Positions 34,586-43,988 are shown, counted from the stretch's first letter. The stretch is DNA of 64,000 bases from Streptomyces sp. TBY4 (GCF_024213195.1 NZ_JANAVF010000002.1:372001-436000), one strand, 5' to 3'. Numbers and translations are program-made. The notes: generated by a model from the letters alone, not told the origin.

Positions 34586-37444
34586 TCAGGGAAGGTCGGG
34601 GACGGCACCGCACTCCGCCCGGGCCACCTCGGTGCCGGGGAGCGTCGCCGACCAGGGTGCGGCGTGGGCCTCGAGGGTGCTCGCGTCCGGCGGCGTCGGG
34701 CCGAGGCCGATCGCGTAGCGGGCCAGGGTCGCGGTCCGCTCGAAGGGCCGGGGCCAGGCGTGGGCCTCCGTGCACCCGGCCTCCGCCAGGGCGCCGAGCA
34801 GCGCGCGCAGCCGTCCGCGGGTGCGGCCCAGGTTGTCCTCGAAGTCGCGGGGCCGGGGGCCGGTCACGGTGACCACGGCCCAGGCGGCGTGCCGGCGGTG
34901 CGGGGGCATGGCGTCGATCCCGGCGACAGTGGTGAGGGGCGCCCCGGGACTCTCCTCCAGTGCTTCCCACGTGGCGAACAGCTCCCGCGTCAGCAAGTCG
35001 GCGATGCCGGAGGTGACTTGAGCGGTGCAGCTGCGCACCGGCGCGGTGGGTGTCAGGACGGTCAGCACGGAAACGGGGCTGCCGGGGTCGGCCGCCGGCG
35101 CGGCCTGCGGCAGGTCCAGCCCCACCGGGGTGCGCCAGTCCCAGGCGGCCCAGGTGGCGAAGAAGGTGCGGAGCAGGGGGCCGGGGGAGAGGTCGGGGGC
35201 GGAGCGGACCGTCCGGGCGGCCAGTACGGACCAGGCGAGTCCGGGCAGGCCGCCGAAGGGCGCGGAGTCCAGCCCCCGGGACCGGGCCCAGGCCTTGACC
35301 TCGCGCGCCAGCCGGGCGAACGCCGCGTGCTCCGGGCCCGCGAACTCCCGTACCGCCTCGGCGTCGCTCACCGCACTCAGCGCCACCGCCGCGGCCTCGC
35401 CGAGCTCCCCCCGCCGGGCGACGGCCCGCTCCGGCGGCACGGCTCCGGTGGCGACCACCACCAGGTCCACGTCCAGCCCGGCGACGCTCAACCGCAGGCC
35501 CGGTACCCGCGCGCCGGTAACCTCACGGAGCCGCTCCGCCTCGGGCAGGGCCGCCGCGACCCGAGCCCGTACCCCCGCCAGGTCGACGGCGCCGGGCAGG
35601 GCGGCGACCAGGTCCAGATCCGCGCCCGGCAGCGCGCAGTCCATCCGGCGCGACCCGACCGCATGCACGCTCCCCTCGGCCAGGGCCACCGCGATCCGGG
35701 CCGCGACGGCCTCGGCCTGCGCGGAGTTCGTGGCGGCCCGACGGGGTGTCGTGGGGTGGGCGGGCTCGGGGCTCCAGCGGATTGCGCCCGTGCCGAGTTC
35801 CACCGTGGCGCGGATCCGCATGGGACCGTCGCCGCGGCGGGACAGGATCGCGAGGGAGTCCACGCGCGCCGACCGGGCGCCGCCGAGGCGGGCCGCGAAC
35901 TCGCGTTCCGCGCGGCCGGGGTCGGAGCTGCGTCCCAGGGTGAGGTGGGGCGTGAACCCCTCGGCGCGGCCCCGGCAGCCGGGGAACCGAGCCGTCAGGG
36001 CGTTGCGGAGCTGCTGCCACGGGGCGTCACCGGCCGCCGCCGGATCCAGCCACAGGGTCGGGCCGAAGCTGTCCACGCCCTCGAGGCGCGCCGTGAACGG
36101 GGCTGTTTCCGCGGCCGCTTCGGAGAGGAGGGGCAGGGCCGCTTCGAAGGAGGACTCCGGGACGAAGCCGAAGAGCAGGTTCACGTGTGCGGGCCAGCGC
36201 TCCGCCTGCGGGTCGTGTGCGCGGCGCAGCGCCTCCACCGCCTCGTCCGGCGGCGCCGGCCAGGCCACCGCCGTCCGTGCGGTGGCGGGGACGTCCAGGA
36301 CCGCGCGTCCGGAGTCGGCGCCCGGGGCGAAGTCCAGGGAGGCTTCGACCCCGTAGTGGTCGGAGATGAACAGCCCGTCGGCTGCCGGTGAGTCGCCGCG
36401 CAGCGCGGCCTGCGCCACACGAACTCCGGTGCACCGCAGCAGGATGCGGTCCAGGCGGGCTGCCCGGCCCGACAACGACCCGACCGCCGCCAGGGGATTG
36501 GCGACCGGATCGAAGGTCGGGGCCCCGTCGCCCGGCCCGTGCACCTCGGTCCACACGTCCCGCAGTCCCAGCACCGCGGCCGGACCGTCTGCCCCCGACC
36601 GGCCGTCGTTGAAGTCGCCGAGCAGGGCCACGTCGGCCGCCTCGATCCCGGACAGCCCTTCCGCGAGCTGCGCCAGTTCGGCCGTGCGGCGGTCCCCGCC
36701 CCGCTCGGTGTGATCACTCGTCAGATGCGTGGCCGCGACCACCAGTGGCCCGCCCGCCGTCTCCACGGTCACCGCGACGACCGCCTTGTGCGGCCCCAGT
36801 ACGTGAACTCCGGCCTCCCGCACCGGCAGTCGGCTCAGCACCAGCAGCCCGCTCTCCGTCACGTCCCGGCCGCCCGGGTCGGCGGCGACCGTGTACCCGG
36901 ACCGGACCCACGGTTCGGCGAGCAGCATGCGGAGCAGCTCGCGCTCCACTTCCTGGAGCGCGATCACATCGGCGTCGGCCGCCGCCAGGTCGGCCAGCAG
37001 GAGCGGCCTGCGCCGCTCGGTGGCGATGCGCGGGGCGTCGTACCGGTCCCAGAGGGTGTTCCAGGTCAACAAACGGATGGCGGAAGGGGGTTGGGGGCAG
37101 AGTGCGGCCTCCGGTGCGGCCCGCCACCCGCCGCCGCCGGACGGGTCCCATGCGTACGGGGTCCGTGCGGTGAAGAACGGCGCCCGCAGCAGCCTCGGAT
37201 CGCGGACGCGTCCCGCCGAGGTGGTGTCGATGGTGTCGACACCCGTCGCCCGGTCCCACACCAGCTCGCCGTCGGCCTCCACGAACAGCACCCGGTGCCA
37301 GGGGATGTCGCCCCCGGGGACGAAGGACGGGAGGGACACCCGCTTGGGCGCGGCTCCGCGCTGCAGCAGTCCCAGCGTGAACCGGGCGGGATCGAAGCGG
37401 GGGTCCCAGCGGACCTGGTGGTAGAGCTCCTCGCTGGTACGCAT
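34586..37444 (-). CDS. Four-domain RNA-repair protein: MJ1316-like + EEP nuclease + 2H phosphoesterase + poly(A)-polymerase-like NTase
   Basis: 952 aa from ATG 37444, whose first base is the last base of the upstream stop. Residues 1-75 (LYHQVRWDPRFDPARFTLGLLQRG...PWHRVLFVEADGELVWDR) resemble the MJ1316/DUF504 RNA-repair domain. Residues 122-371 form an endonuclease/exonuclease/phosphatase domain (LTWNTLW, LQEVE, ATHLTSDH, LLGDFND, SDHYGV). Residues 415-550 form a 2H phosphoesterase with H420-V-N and H500-L-T. Residues 570-952 are a nucleotidyltransferase of poly(A)-polymerase type (GS at 597-598; D609 and D611) with a central helical domain. It probably trims, opens 2',3'-cyclic phosphate and re-extends damaged RNA ends for the partner ligase-kinase. 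Confidence 0.85.
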   Translation of the reverse strand: MRTSEELYHQVRWDPRFDPARFTLGLLQRGAAPKRVSLPSFVPGGDIPWHRVLFVEADGELVWDRATGVDTIDTTSAGRVRDPRLLRAPFFTARTPYAWDPSGGGGWRAAPEAALCPQPPSAIRLLTWNTLWDRYDAPRIATERRRPLLLADLAAADADVIALQEVERELLRMLLAEPWVRSGYTVAADPGGRDVTESGLLVLSRLPVREAGVHVLGPHKAVVAVTVETAGGPLVVAATHLTSDHTERGGDRRTAELAQLAEGLSGIEAADVALLGDFNDGRSGADGPAAVLGLRDVWTEVHGPGDGAPTFDPVANPLAAVGSLSGRAARLDRILLRCTGVRVAQAALRGDSPAADGLFISDHYGVEASLDFAPGADSGRAVLDVPATARTAVAWPAPPDEAVEALRRAHDPQAERWPAHVNLLFGFVPESSFEAALPLLSEAAAETAPFTARLEGVDSFGPTLWLDPAAAGDAPWQQLRNALTARFPGCRGRAEGFTPHLTLGRSSDPGRAEREFAARLGGARSARVDSLAILSRRGDGPMRIRATVELGTGAIRWSPEPAHPTTPRRAATNSAQAEAVAARIAVALAEGSVHAVGSRRMDCALPGADLDLVAALPGAVDLAGVRARVAAALPEAERLREVTGARVPGLRLSVAGLDVDLVVVATGAVPPERAVARRGELGEAAAVALSAVSDAEAVREFAGPEHAAFARLAREVKAWARSRGLDSAPFGGLPGLAWSVLAARTVRSAPDLSPGPLLRTFFATWAAWDWRTPVGLDLPQAAPAADPGSPVSVLTVLTPTAPVRSCTAQVTSGIADLLTRELFATWEALEESPGAPLTTVAGIDAMPPHRRHAAWAVVTVTGPRPRDFEDNLGRTRGRLRALLGALAEAGCTEAHAWPRPFERTATLARYAIGLGPTPPDASTLEAHAAPWSATLPGTEVARAECGAVPDLP

Positions 37445-39264
37445 CAGCCCTCCTCGCGGCTCGTCGCGCCGATCGTGCCCGCCGTGTCCCCGACGGTTCC
37501 GTCCGCCCCGATGTACCACGTACGGTGCGCCTCGCCGGGGTACGGCGGAGCGAACCGGCGCAGCTGCGAGGTGAGCACGGTCTCCGGCACCGGGTGCGCG
37601 CGCGTGGAGTTGCGGCGGATCAGCTCCGCCTCCTCGACCAGCAGCACGGCGTGGGTGACCAGCGCGTCCCGCCGCCGGGCGACCGCGCCGGCCAGCCCGC
37701 GCTGCTGGGCGGTCAGGGAGGTGGCGTCCCACACCACCGTGCCCCCGCGCCGCGCGGCCGAGGCGAGTGCGGAGTCCAGCCGGTCGAGGCCCTCGCGGAG
37801 CACGTCCGCGTTGTCCCGCTGATCCGCGCGCGAACCCCGGGCGCCGCGCAGGTCGTCGAGGCTGATGCAGGCCTCCACCCCGGGCAGGTTCCGGACGTAG
37901 GTGCTCTTTCCGCTGCCCGAGGGGCCGCAGAGCTGCACCAGCCGGGGGAAGGAAGTGCCGTCCCGCCACCGCCAGGTCGCCGCGACGGCTTCTTCGGGGC
38001 CGGTCAGTTTGCCCTGGCCGTAGGCGAGGCGGGCTTCGGCCCAGCAGCGGTCGGCGGCATCAAGGCTGTCGCTGTCACCGTCGCTGCCGTCGCCCATGCC
38101 GGCCTCGGCGAGGGCGGCTCGGAGCCCCGCCCGCAGCGGCTCCAGCGGCGCCGGCCCCATCAGCCCCGCCTCCTCGGCGTGCAGCGCGGACCACTCGACG
38201 CACTCGCGGGCCCCGCCGTCCCGCTCCCCGTCCCCGCCGAGTGCTCCCGCCAGCGCGTGCAGCACTCCCAGGTCGGCCGCCTCCGCCATCCGTACGAGCC
38301 CCGCCCGCCGTTCGGCGTCCGGGTACGGGAAGGGCCTGCGCAGCACCGGATGGAGCCCGGCCAGGTCCGCGACCCGGCGTGCGGTGGCCATCCCGAGCGG
38401 TCCGGCGGCCAGCCGTGACACGAGCGCGGCTCGCGGTACGCCGTGCAGGGCCGCCGCCAGGAGTCCGGACAACCGCTCCTCGCCGGACCGGCGCACGCTC
38501 AGGCCGTCGATGTGGTCCGCCACTTCGGCGACCGGTCCCTCGATTCCAGCCGCCTCGACGACCGTGTCCGCCCCCACCGCGCGGAGCAGCCCGGCCGCAT
38601 CCGGATCCCCGCCGGACCGGGCGTCCCACAGGGCGGCCGCCGGACCGAGTCCGTTCGGCACCACCGGGGCGTACATCCAGTGCGTGTCCGTCCGCACGTG
38701 CCCGCCCCGCACCCATTTGGCCACGCACCGCCCGAAGTCGGCCCGCTCGAAGCCGGCCGCCGTGCGCACGACGTACCCCTCCTGCCGCTCCGTGTCGAGC
38801 CGGAGTCGCCGCAGGGCCCGCTCGTCGAAGACCCCGCGCCACAGGACGCGCGGTACCGGGACCCCGAGACCGTGCAGGAAGCGCACCGTACGGTCCCAGT
38901 CCAGGCAGTGGTCGCCGTCCCACACCGAGAACCCGTAGAACCAGGCGTCGAGTTCCTCGTACGCGAGCGAGTGCCGGGCGTAGAGGTTCTCCCCGCACAC
39001 CCGCCGGCCGGCGGGGATTCCAGGGCCGATACGGCTCTGCAGGCCCTTCACCCAGGCGCGCGAGGGATGGTGCCCCGAATCGAGCGACCGCGCGTGCAGA
39101 CCGTCGGAGTACAGGGTGGTGTTCTCGCCGTCGAGCTTCTCGGTGACCACCACCTCGCGCCCGGCGAAACCGGAAAGCATGCCGGGCCCGGTCGTGCGCA
39201 CGTCGTCGGACGTCGCACCCGGTGACCAGGGCAGGTGCGGGGTCCGGGGGTAGTGCGTGCGCAT
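37444..39264 (-). CDS. RNA ligase + polynucleotide 5'-kinase fusion
   Basis: 606 aa. The N-terminal ligase has motif I TEKLDGEN with Lys43, motif III GENLYA (91-96), motif IV QEGYVVR (161-167) and motif V VAKWVR (181-186), as in T4 Rnl2-like RNA ligases. Residues about 205-435 are a helical region I cannot assign. The C-terminal kinase has Walker A GPSGSGKST (447-455), SLDDLRG and WDATSLT, and a lid-like RRNSTRAHPVPETVL, as in T4/CthPnkp-type 5'-OH kinases. No phosphatase domain is visible; the partner gene supplies the 2H and EEP activities. The stop and the next ATG share one base (TGATG), so the two proteins are translationally coupled. Confidence 0.88.
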   Translation of the reverse strand: MRTHYPRTPHLPWSPGATSDDVRTTGPGMLSGFAGREVVVTEKLDGENTTLYSDGLHARSLDSGHHPSRAWVKGLQSRIGPGIPAGRRVCGENLYARHSLAYEELDAWFYGFSVWDGDHCLDWDRTVRFLHGLGVPVPRVLWRGVFDERALRRLRLDTERQEGYVVRTAAGFERADFGRCVAKWVRGGHVRTDTHWMYAPVVPNGLGPAAALWDARSGGDPDAAGLLRAVGADTVVEAAGIEGPVAEVADHIDGLSVRRSGEERLSGLLAAALHGVPRAALVSRLAAGPLGMATARRVADLAGLHPVLRRPFPYPDAERRAGLVRMAEAADLGVLHALAGALGGDGERDGGARECVEWSALHAEEAGLMGPAPLEPLRAGLRAALAEAGMGDGSDGDSDSLDAADRCWAEARLAYGQGKLTGPEEAVAATWRWRDGTSFPRLVQLCGPSGSGKSTYVRNLPGVEACISLDDLRGARGSRADQRDNADVLREGLDRLDSALASAARRGGTVVWDATSLTAQQRGLAGAVARRRDALVTHAVLLVEEAELIRRNSTRAHPVPETVLTSQLRRFAPPYPGEAHRTWYIGADGTVGDTAGTIGATSREEG

Positions 39265-39366
39265 GATCCGCTCCCTGCGGGCCGGGACTGGGGCCCGGCC
39301 ACTCTAGGGAGGCGGAACCCGCCCGGACCAGCGATTATCGGCGAGCGGGGAGGGGCGGGGAGGGGG

Positions 39367-40032
39367 TCAGTACCCGACGGTGAACCGCTTGCCCCCGTGC
39401 GCGTCGCGCTCGATCTCGTCCAGCAGCGCGACCGCGAAGTCCTCCGTGGAGATCAGGCTGTTGCCGTCGTCGTCCACGACCAGGTCGTCGAGCCCCAGCC
39501 GGTACGTGCCCGTCCGCGAGCCGGGTTCGATGGTGGCGGCCGGACTGAGGCTGGTCCAGTGGACCTCGTCCACCGGGACGGTCCGCAGGAAGTCGAGGGC
39601 GTCCCCGTGGGCGTGCATGACGGCGAGCACCGGCGCCGGGATCCCCGCCTGGTCCCAGACCTTCGGTCCGCCGGGGGTGCGCAGGGAGCCCGCCCCGCCG
39701 ACGGTGACCACGCGCGGCCGAGGCCCGTCCTCACCGAGGGACTGCACGCCGCCGATCAGGGCCTTCGCCGCGCCGACGAGGGTGCCGGGGTCCCCGGAGC
39801 CCGGACCGTACGCGCTGACCACCACGTCCTGGCCGGCCGCCGCCCGGCCCACGGAGGCGGGGTCGAGGACGTCGCCGCGGACGACGGTGACGTCGGCGGA
39901 GCTGGCTTCGGACTCGGCGAAGTGCGCGGGATCGCGTACGACGGCCGTGACCTCGTGTCCGCGTCCGAGTGCTTCGTGCATCACCCGGGATCCGATGGTG
40001 CCGGTCGCGCCGAAGAGGGCGATCTTCGCCAT
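39367..40032 (-). CDS. NAD(P)-binding oxidoreductase, atypical SDR/YwnB-like
   Basis: 221 aa from ATG 40032. The glycine motif MAKIALFGATGTIGSRVMHEALGRGHEVTAVVRDPAHF is followed by VRGDVLDPASVGRAAAGQDVVVSAYGPG and VTVGGAGSLRT. This is the layout of the NADH-flavin-reductase-like/NmrA-related proteins, several of which respond to redox or electrophile stress. There is no classical YxxxK. It is co-directional with, and 102 bases upstream of, the ligase-kinase gene. A shared transcript is possible but not evident. Confidence 0.87.
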   Translation of the reverse strand: MAKIALFGATGTIGSRVMHEALGRGHEVTAVVRDPAHFAESEASSADVTVVRGDVLDPASVGRAAAGQDVVVSAYGPGSGDPGTLVGAAKALIGGVQSLGEDGPRPRVVTVGGAGSLRTPGGPKVWDQAGIPAPVLAVMHAHGDALDFLRTVPVDEVHWTSLSPAATIEPGSRTGTYRLGLDDLVVDDDGNSLISTEDFAVALLDEIERDAHGGKRFTVGY

Positions 40033-40155
40033 GGCCACTCCTGGAGGTGGGGGCTGGAGGGGCCCCGGTCGGGGTCCGCCGCGCCCATCCAAGCGAATCC
40101 CGCCGCCCGCACCCGGCAGCGCCACGCGGTCAGGGCGACGCAGAGCACCACGCGG

Positions 40156-40734
40156 TCAGCGGCACAGCGCGACGATGGCCGGGTCCACCCTGCCCCGGGC
40201 CGCCGCGCACAGCGGCGCCATGTCGTACGTACGGTTCGGCGCGGGCCGGGTGCCACGGGACTTCGCGGCGGGCGCCGCCGGCTTCTTCGGCTTCTTCGGC
40301 TTCTTCGGCGCGGCCCGCCGGGGCCGCTCCGGCCGGTGCCGCGGCGCGGCGGCCTTCACCCGGCTCCGCGCCCGGGCGGCGGGCGCAGCCGGCGGTGCGA
40401 CCGCGGCCGGCGGCACGGGAGCCGAGGCACCCCCCGGCACCGGACCGGCATCCTGCGCGACCTCGGGCAGCGTGCCCAGCGGCCAGGCCTCGCCGACCTC
40501 GCCCGCCGCTCCCGGCAGGCCCGTCGGCAGCTCCGGCGGCAGTTCGGTCCGTACCTCGGTCAGCGCGCCGGGCCGTACGCCCTGCCGCCCGCCGGTCGGC
40601 GGCTCCGTAGCCGCCGACCGTGCTCCGGCCCCCGGCCCGGGCGGGCCCACGGTCACACATCCGGTCACACACCCGGCCGCCAAGGCCAGCGCGAAGATGA
40701 TCAGGGGCACCCGAGGTCCCCGGCGCGACTCCAT
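40156..40734 (-). CDS. Putative lipoprotein with Lys/Pro/Ala linker and C-terminal Cys motif
   Basis: 192 aa from ATG 40734. Lipobox LAAGC (Cys22) in MESRRGPRVPLIIFALALAAGC; then a long Pro/Ala/Gly-rich linker including APKKPKKPKKPAAPAAK, ending in PLCAAARG...DPAIVALCR. It shares the layout, a PLGxLP segment and the Cys-AA-G...P-x-IV-x-L-C ending with the protein at 20126-20617. Probably a cell-wall-spanning lipoprotein of unknown role. The motif was recognised by comparing the two proteins here, not from a known family. Confidence 0.65.
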   Translation of the reverse strand: MESRRGPRVPLIIFALALAAGCVTGCVTVGPPGPGAGARSAATEPPTGGRQGVRPGALTEVRTELPPELPTGLPGAAGEVGEAWPLGTLPEVAQDAGPVPGGASAPVPPAAVAPPAAPAARARSRVKAAAPRHRPERPRRAAPKKPKKPKKPAAPAAKSRGTRPAPNRTYDMAPLCAAARGRVDPAIVALCR

Positions 40735-40815
40735 CCGCCCACCCTGCCCGACGAAGGCCGCCGCCCCCGCACGCGCTCACCCGCACGGGTGGTCCGGATC
40801 CCTCGACGGGAGGCC

Positions 40816-42558
40816 TCAGCCGCAGGTCACGCTGTCCCTCGGCGTGTAACGGGTCTTCATCGTCTCGCGCTTGACCTCCTGCCCGCCCTTCACGAACACC
40901 CGGTCGACGGCGACGTCGAAGCCCTCCAGCGGGGACTGCGGTTCGCACTTGGGGCCGGTGTCCGTGCGGGTGGCGGGCGGCTTGACGTTCGTCCGCGGGC
41001 CCTTGACCGCGCGGATCTCGTCGTACTGCTTCGTTCCCAGGAAGGTGATGGTGATGGAGGTGTCGGTCGCCTCCGCCTGGATGTAGAGGGCCTTGCCCGA
41101 GTCGTTGGCGAAGCGCAGGTCGAGGCTGCCCCACGCCACGGTGGCCTCGCGGCCCTCCGGATAGCGCTCGATGTAGAAGGAGTGCGCCCCGTACTCGACG
41201 GGCTTGATCCCGGAGAAGAACATCGCGTTGAAGACCGTGGTGGCCACCGCCGACACGCCGCCGCCCGAGGCCTTCTCGTACTGGCCGTTGTTGATGATCA
41301 GGCCGTCGACGAAACCGTTCTCCTTCGTGCGCTCGCCGACGCGGCGGTTGAAGCTCCACGTCTCGTCGGGCAGCACGAGCGAGCCGTTGATCAGCTCCGC
41401 GGCCCGCCCGATGTTCGTCGTGCGGTACGGGGCCTTCTCGAAGTCGACGGTGAAGGAGGACACCTCCTCCTTGATGCCCAGCTGCCCGACGGTGTTGGCC
41501 GTCAGCTTCGGCTGGACCTCCTCGGTCGGGACCTCGCCCGTGCGCTCCGCCGCGCCCGCCCGCGTCAGCAGCGGCAGCACGGCGGCGGACAGGCCCTCCT
41601 CGGCGACCCGGCGTCCGGCCCGGCCCTCCTCGGTGACGGAGACCGCGCCGGCGGAGTCCGTACGCAGCTTCGCCTCGACAGGGCCGGGCGTTGCCTGCCG
41701 CAGCAGGCCGGCCAGCTCCGGGTCGGCGAGCAGGGCCTTGGCGTCGAGGCCGGGCGCGAGGCGGCCCTGGCCGTCGTCCTTGAGGGTGAGGTGCTTGGCG
41801 AGGACGGCCGGGCCGACGGGTATGCGCTTGCCCGCCACGGTCAGGGTCACCGGGGCCGACACCGCGGGTTCGGCGAACTCCTTCAGCGCCCGCTCCGTCT
41901 CCTGCTGCCCGATCCGGGGCTCCGTGCTCCGGACGGGGAGCACGACGGGCCCGTCGGCGGGCCGGGTCCAGGCGGACCGGAGCACCCCGAGGGAGCCGTC
42001 GACGTCGAGGTCGGTACCGGTGACCGGGGCCACCGCCCTGGCCTTGCCCTTCTCGAAGGAGACCGAGCCCTCCCGGGCCTCCACCCGCGTCTTCGCACCG
42101 ATCCCGCCCAGGGCGGAGCGGGCCGCCTTCTCGTCGAGCCGGACCACGGGCTGCACGTCGGGATCGCCGGAGGAGAACAGCCGGCCGATCACACTGACGG
42201 GGTCGGAACCGGAGCGGGCCGCCCGGTCGGCGGTGGCGCCGGTGTCCAGGGACAGGCCGAGGGTCGCCGGCTGCGCCTGCTCGGTCCGCTCCCCGATCCG
42301 CAGGGCCAGCGGGGAGGCGGCGGACGGGCCGAGCGCACGGTTCAGGGTCTGCCGGGCCTCGGCCCGGCTCATCCCGCCTATGTCGACACCGCGCACCTTC
42401 GTGCCGGCGGCTATGTCGTCGCCCGCCAGCAGCAGGCCCGCGGCGTACAGCCCGCCGAAGCCGAGGACCGCGACGCCGCCGGCCACGCTGGCCACACCCG
42501 GGACGGTCCACCGTTTGCCGGGGGCCGACGGGGTGCCCGTACGGGGTGCGCGTCGCAT
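40816..42558 (-). CDS. VanW-family membrane protein
   Basis: 580 aa from ATG 42558, with GAGGAGG upstream. A short basic cytoplasmic tail, one membrane segment (about 19-44), then two PG_binding_4/YoaR-like repeats (DIAAGTKVRGVDIGGMSRAEARQTLNRAL and relatives). The VanW domain (about 375-505) has YRTTNIGRAAELINGSLVLPDETWSFNRRVGERTKENGFVDGLIINNGQYEKASGGGVSAVATTVFNAMFFSG. The family occurs in vancomycin-resistance clusters and widely in Gram-positives; its biochemical role is unknown. Probably extracellular and wall-associated. Confidence 0.9.
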   Translation of the reverse strand: MRRAPRTGTPSAPGKRWTVPGVASVAGGVAVLGFGGLYAAGLLLAGDDIAAGTKVRGVDIGGMSRAEARQTLNRALGPSAASPLALRIGERTEQAQPATLGLSLDTGATADRAARSGSDPVSVIGRLFSSGDPDVQPVVRLDEKAARSALGGIGAKTRVEAREGSVSFEKGKARAVAPVTGTDLDVDGSLGVLRSAWTRPADGPVVLPVRSTEPRIGQQETERALKEFAEPAVSAPVTLTVAGKRIPVGPAVLAKHLTLKDDGQGRLAPGLDAKALLADPELAGLLRQATPGPVEAKLRTDSAGAVSVTEEGRAGRRVAEEGLSAAVLPLLTRAGAAERTGEVPTEEVQPKLTANTVGQLGIKEEVSSFTVDFEKAPYRTTNIGRAAELINGSLVLPDETWSFNRRVGERTKENGFVDGLIINNGQYEKASGGGVSAVATTVFNAMFFSGIKPVEYGAHSFYIERYPEGREATVAWGSLDLRFANDSGKALYIQAEATDTSITITFLGTKQYDEIRAVKGPRTNVKPPATRTDTGPKCEPQSPLEGFDVAVDRVFVKGGQEVKRETMKTRYTPRDSVTCG

Positions 42559-42657
42559 GGGTGGGTTCCTCCTCGGGCCGGTGACGTGGTCGGACCGGCG
42601 GTTTTCATGCCGCCAGTCCGCCCCGGGAACGTAGCAAGATCCGTGTAACCAGGTAAT

Positions 42658-42674
42658 AAGGAGGTATAGGGGTG
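42658..42674 (+). promoter_or_regulatory. Consensus Shine-Dalgarno and GTG upstream of the Nudix gene
   Basis: AAGGAGG (42658-42664), 7 bases, then GTG at 42672, in frame with the Nudix protein that I start at 42855. This is the best ribosome site in the region. Either the Nudix protein carries a 61-residue Arg/Pro-rich extension, or a different short product starts here. The 9-mer GTAACCAGG occurs at 42645-42653 and again at 42699-42707. Confidence 0.5.
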
Positions 42675-42854
42675 GCAAAGAGGAACGAGTGGATCTCCGT
42701 AACCAGGCGACCGCCCGCGCTGTTGCACAGCCCGCGGGCCCACCCGTGCGGAACGCCCCGGCGGGGCCCGCGCGATGGCCGCGCCCGGCCCGGACGACGG
42801 GGCCGCGCGGCGCCCGTGATGCCCGCGCGGTGCCCCTACGGTGAATGGAGTCCG

Positions 42855-43934
42855 ATGCCGCAGCTGACCGACGAGGACGTGACGCAGGACACGGGCGCCG
42901 CCCCGCGCCAGGACCCGCCCCAGGCCGCGTCCCCGCCCCAGGACCCGCCTCCGCGCCCGGGCACGTGGATGACCCCCGAGGAGTACGGGGCCTCCCGCGC
43001 CACCCTCTGGACGGGCGCCGTCGTGCTCGTCACCGATGCCGACGGGCGGGTCCTCGTCCAGAGCGTCGACTACCGGCCCGACCGCCTCCTGCCCGGCGGC
43101 GCCGTGGACGCCGGCGAGGCACCGGCCGCGGCGGCCGCCCGCGAGATGTACGAGGAGCTCGGCGTCGAGGACCGCTACCCGCGCGGCCTCGCCGTCGACT
43201 GGATCCCGGCCGACGCGCCCGGCATGCCGTCCGGGATGGGGTTCCCCGGCGAGATCCTGCACGTCTTCGACGGCGGCACCTGGGCCCGGGAGCGCATCGA
43301 CTCCGTCCGCCTCCCCGCACAGGAGATCACCGGCATCCACTTCGCCGAGCCGGCCGACCTGCCCGCCCTGATGGACGCGGGCGACGCCCGCCGCGCCCTG
43401 TCCGCGCTGCGGGCCCGGATCAACGGCGGCGGCGCCGCCCTGCTGGAGGACGGCCGCCCCACCAGCCCCACCGCCCTGGACCGGCTCGGTGTCCTGCGCG
43501 GCCGCCGCGTCCCGCTGCACGGCACCTGGCACTCCGGTCCCGCGCCCGCGCACCTGACGCCGCACGACCCCGCCGGCTGGCTCTTCGCCCCCGACGGGCG
43601 CGTCCTGCTGCTCATCGCCCGCGCCACCGGCGCCGCCCACCTGCCGCCCCCGACGGCGGGCCGCACCACGGGCGCGCTCGCGCTCGGGTACCGGTACGCC
43701 GACCAGGGCGCCCATCCGCGCACCGCGGCCCGGCTCACGGCGCTGCCCCCGGGCCAGGACCCGGCGTACGCCCGGCTGCTGGCCACCCCCGAACAGGTCC
43801 GCGAGCTCAGCGACTGGGGCCCGGCCGGCCACGAGGAACTCGCCGCCGTCCACGCCGCCCGCGCCCTGCTCGCCCTCCCCGCGCCGCCCCGCACCCCACC
43901 CGTGGAACTCCCTGCCGAGGGCTGCCACTGGTGA
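42855..43934 (+). CDS. Nudix hydrolase with C-terminal Nudix-like half
   Basis: 359 aa from ATG 42855 (TGGAG upstream). The N-terminus is low-complexity (Gln/Asp/Pro-rich). The Nudix box is canonical: GGAVDAGEAPAAAAAREMYEELG fits G-x5-E-x7-REUxEE. The C-terminal half (HLTPHDPAGWLFAPDGRVLLLIARAT...) resembles a second Nudix fold without a complete box, perhaps regulatory or degenerate. It hydrolyses a nucleoside diphosphate linked to an unknown group. A longer form starting at GTG 42672 is possible. Confidence 0.85.
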   Translation: MPQLTDEDVTQDTGAAPRQDPPQAASPPQDPPPRPGTWMTPEEYGASRATLWTGAVVLVTDADGRVLVQSVDYRPDRLLPGGAVDAGEAPAAAAAREMYEELGVEDRYPRGLAVDWIPADAPGMPSGMGFPGEILHVFDGGTWARERIDSVRLPAQEITGIHFAEPADLPALMDAGDARRALSALRARINGGGAALLEDGRPTSPTALDRLGVLRGRRVPLHGTWHSGPAPAHLTPHDPAGWLFAPDGRVLLLIARATGAAHLPPPTAGRTTGALALGYRYADQGAHPRTAARLTALPPGQDPAYARLLATPEQVRELSDWGPAGHEELAAVHAARALLALPAPPRTPPVELPAEGCHW

Positions 43935-43988
43935 GCGCGGAACGGCTCAATCCCCGCCCGGCGGGCCCCGGTCCCGCAGCATGAGGGG

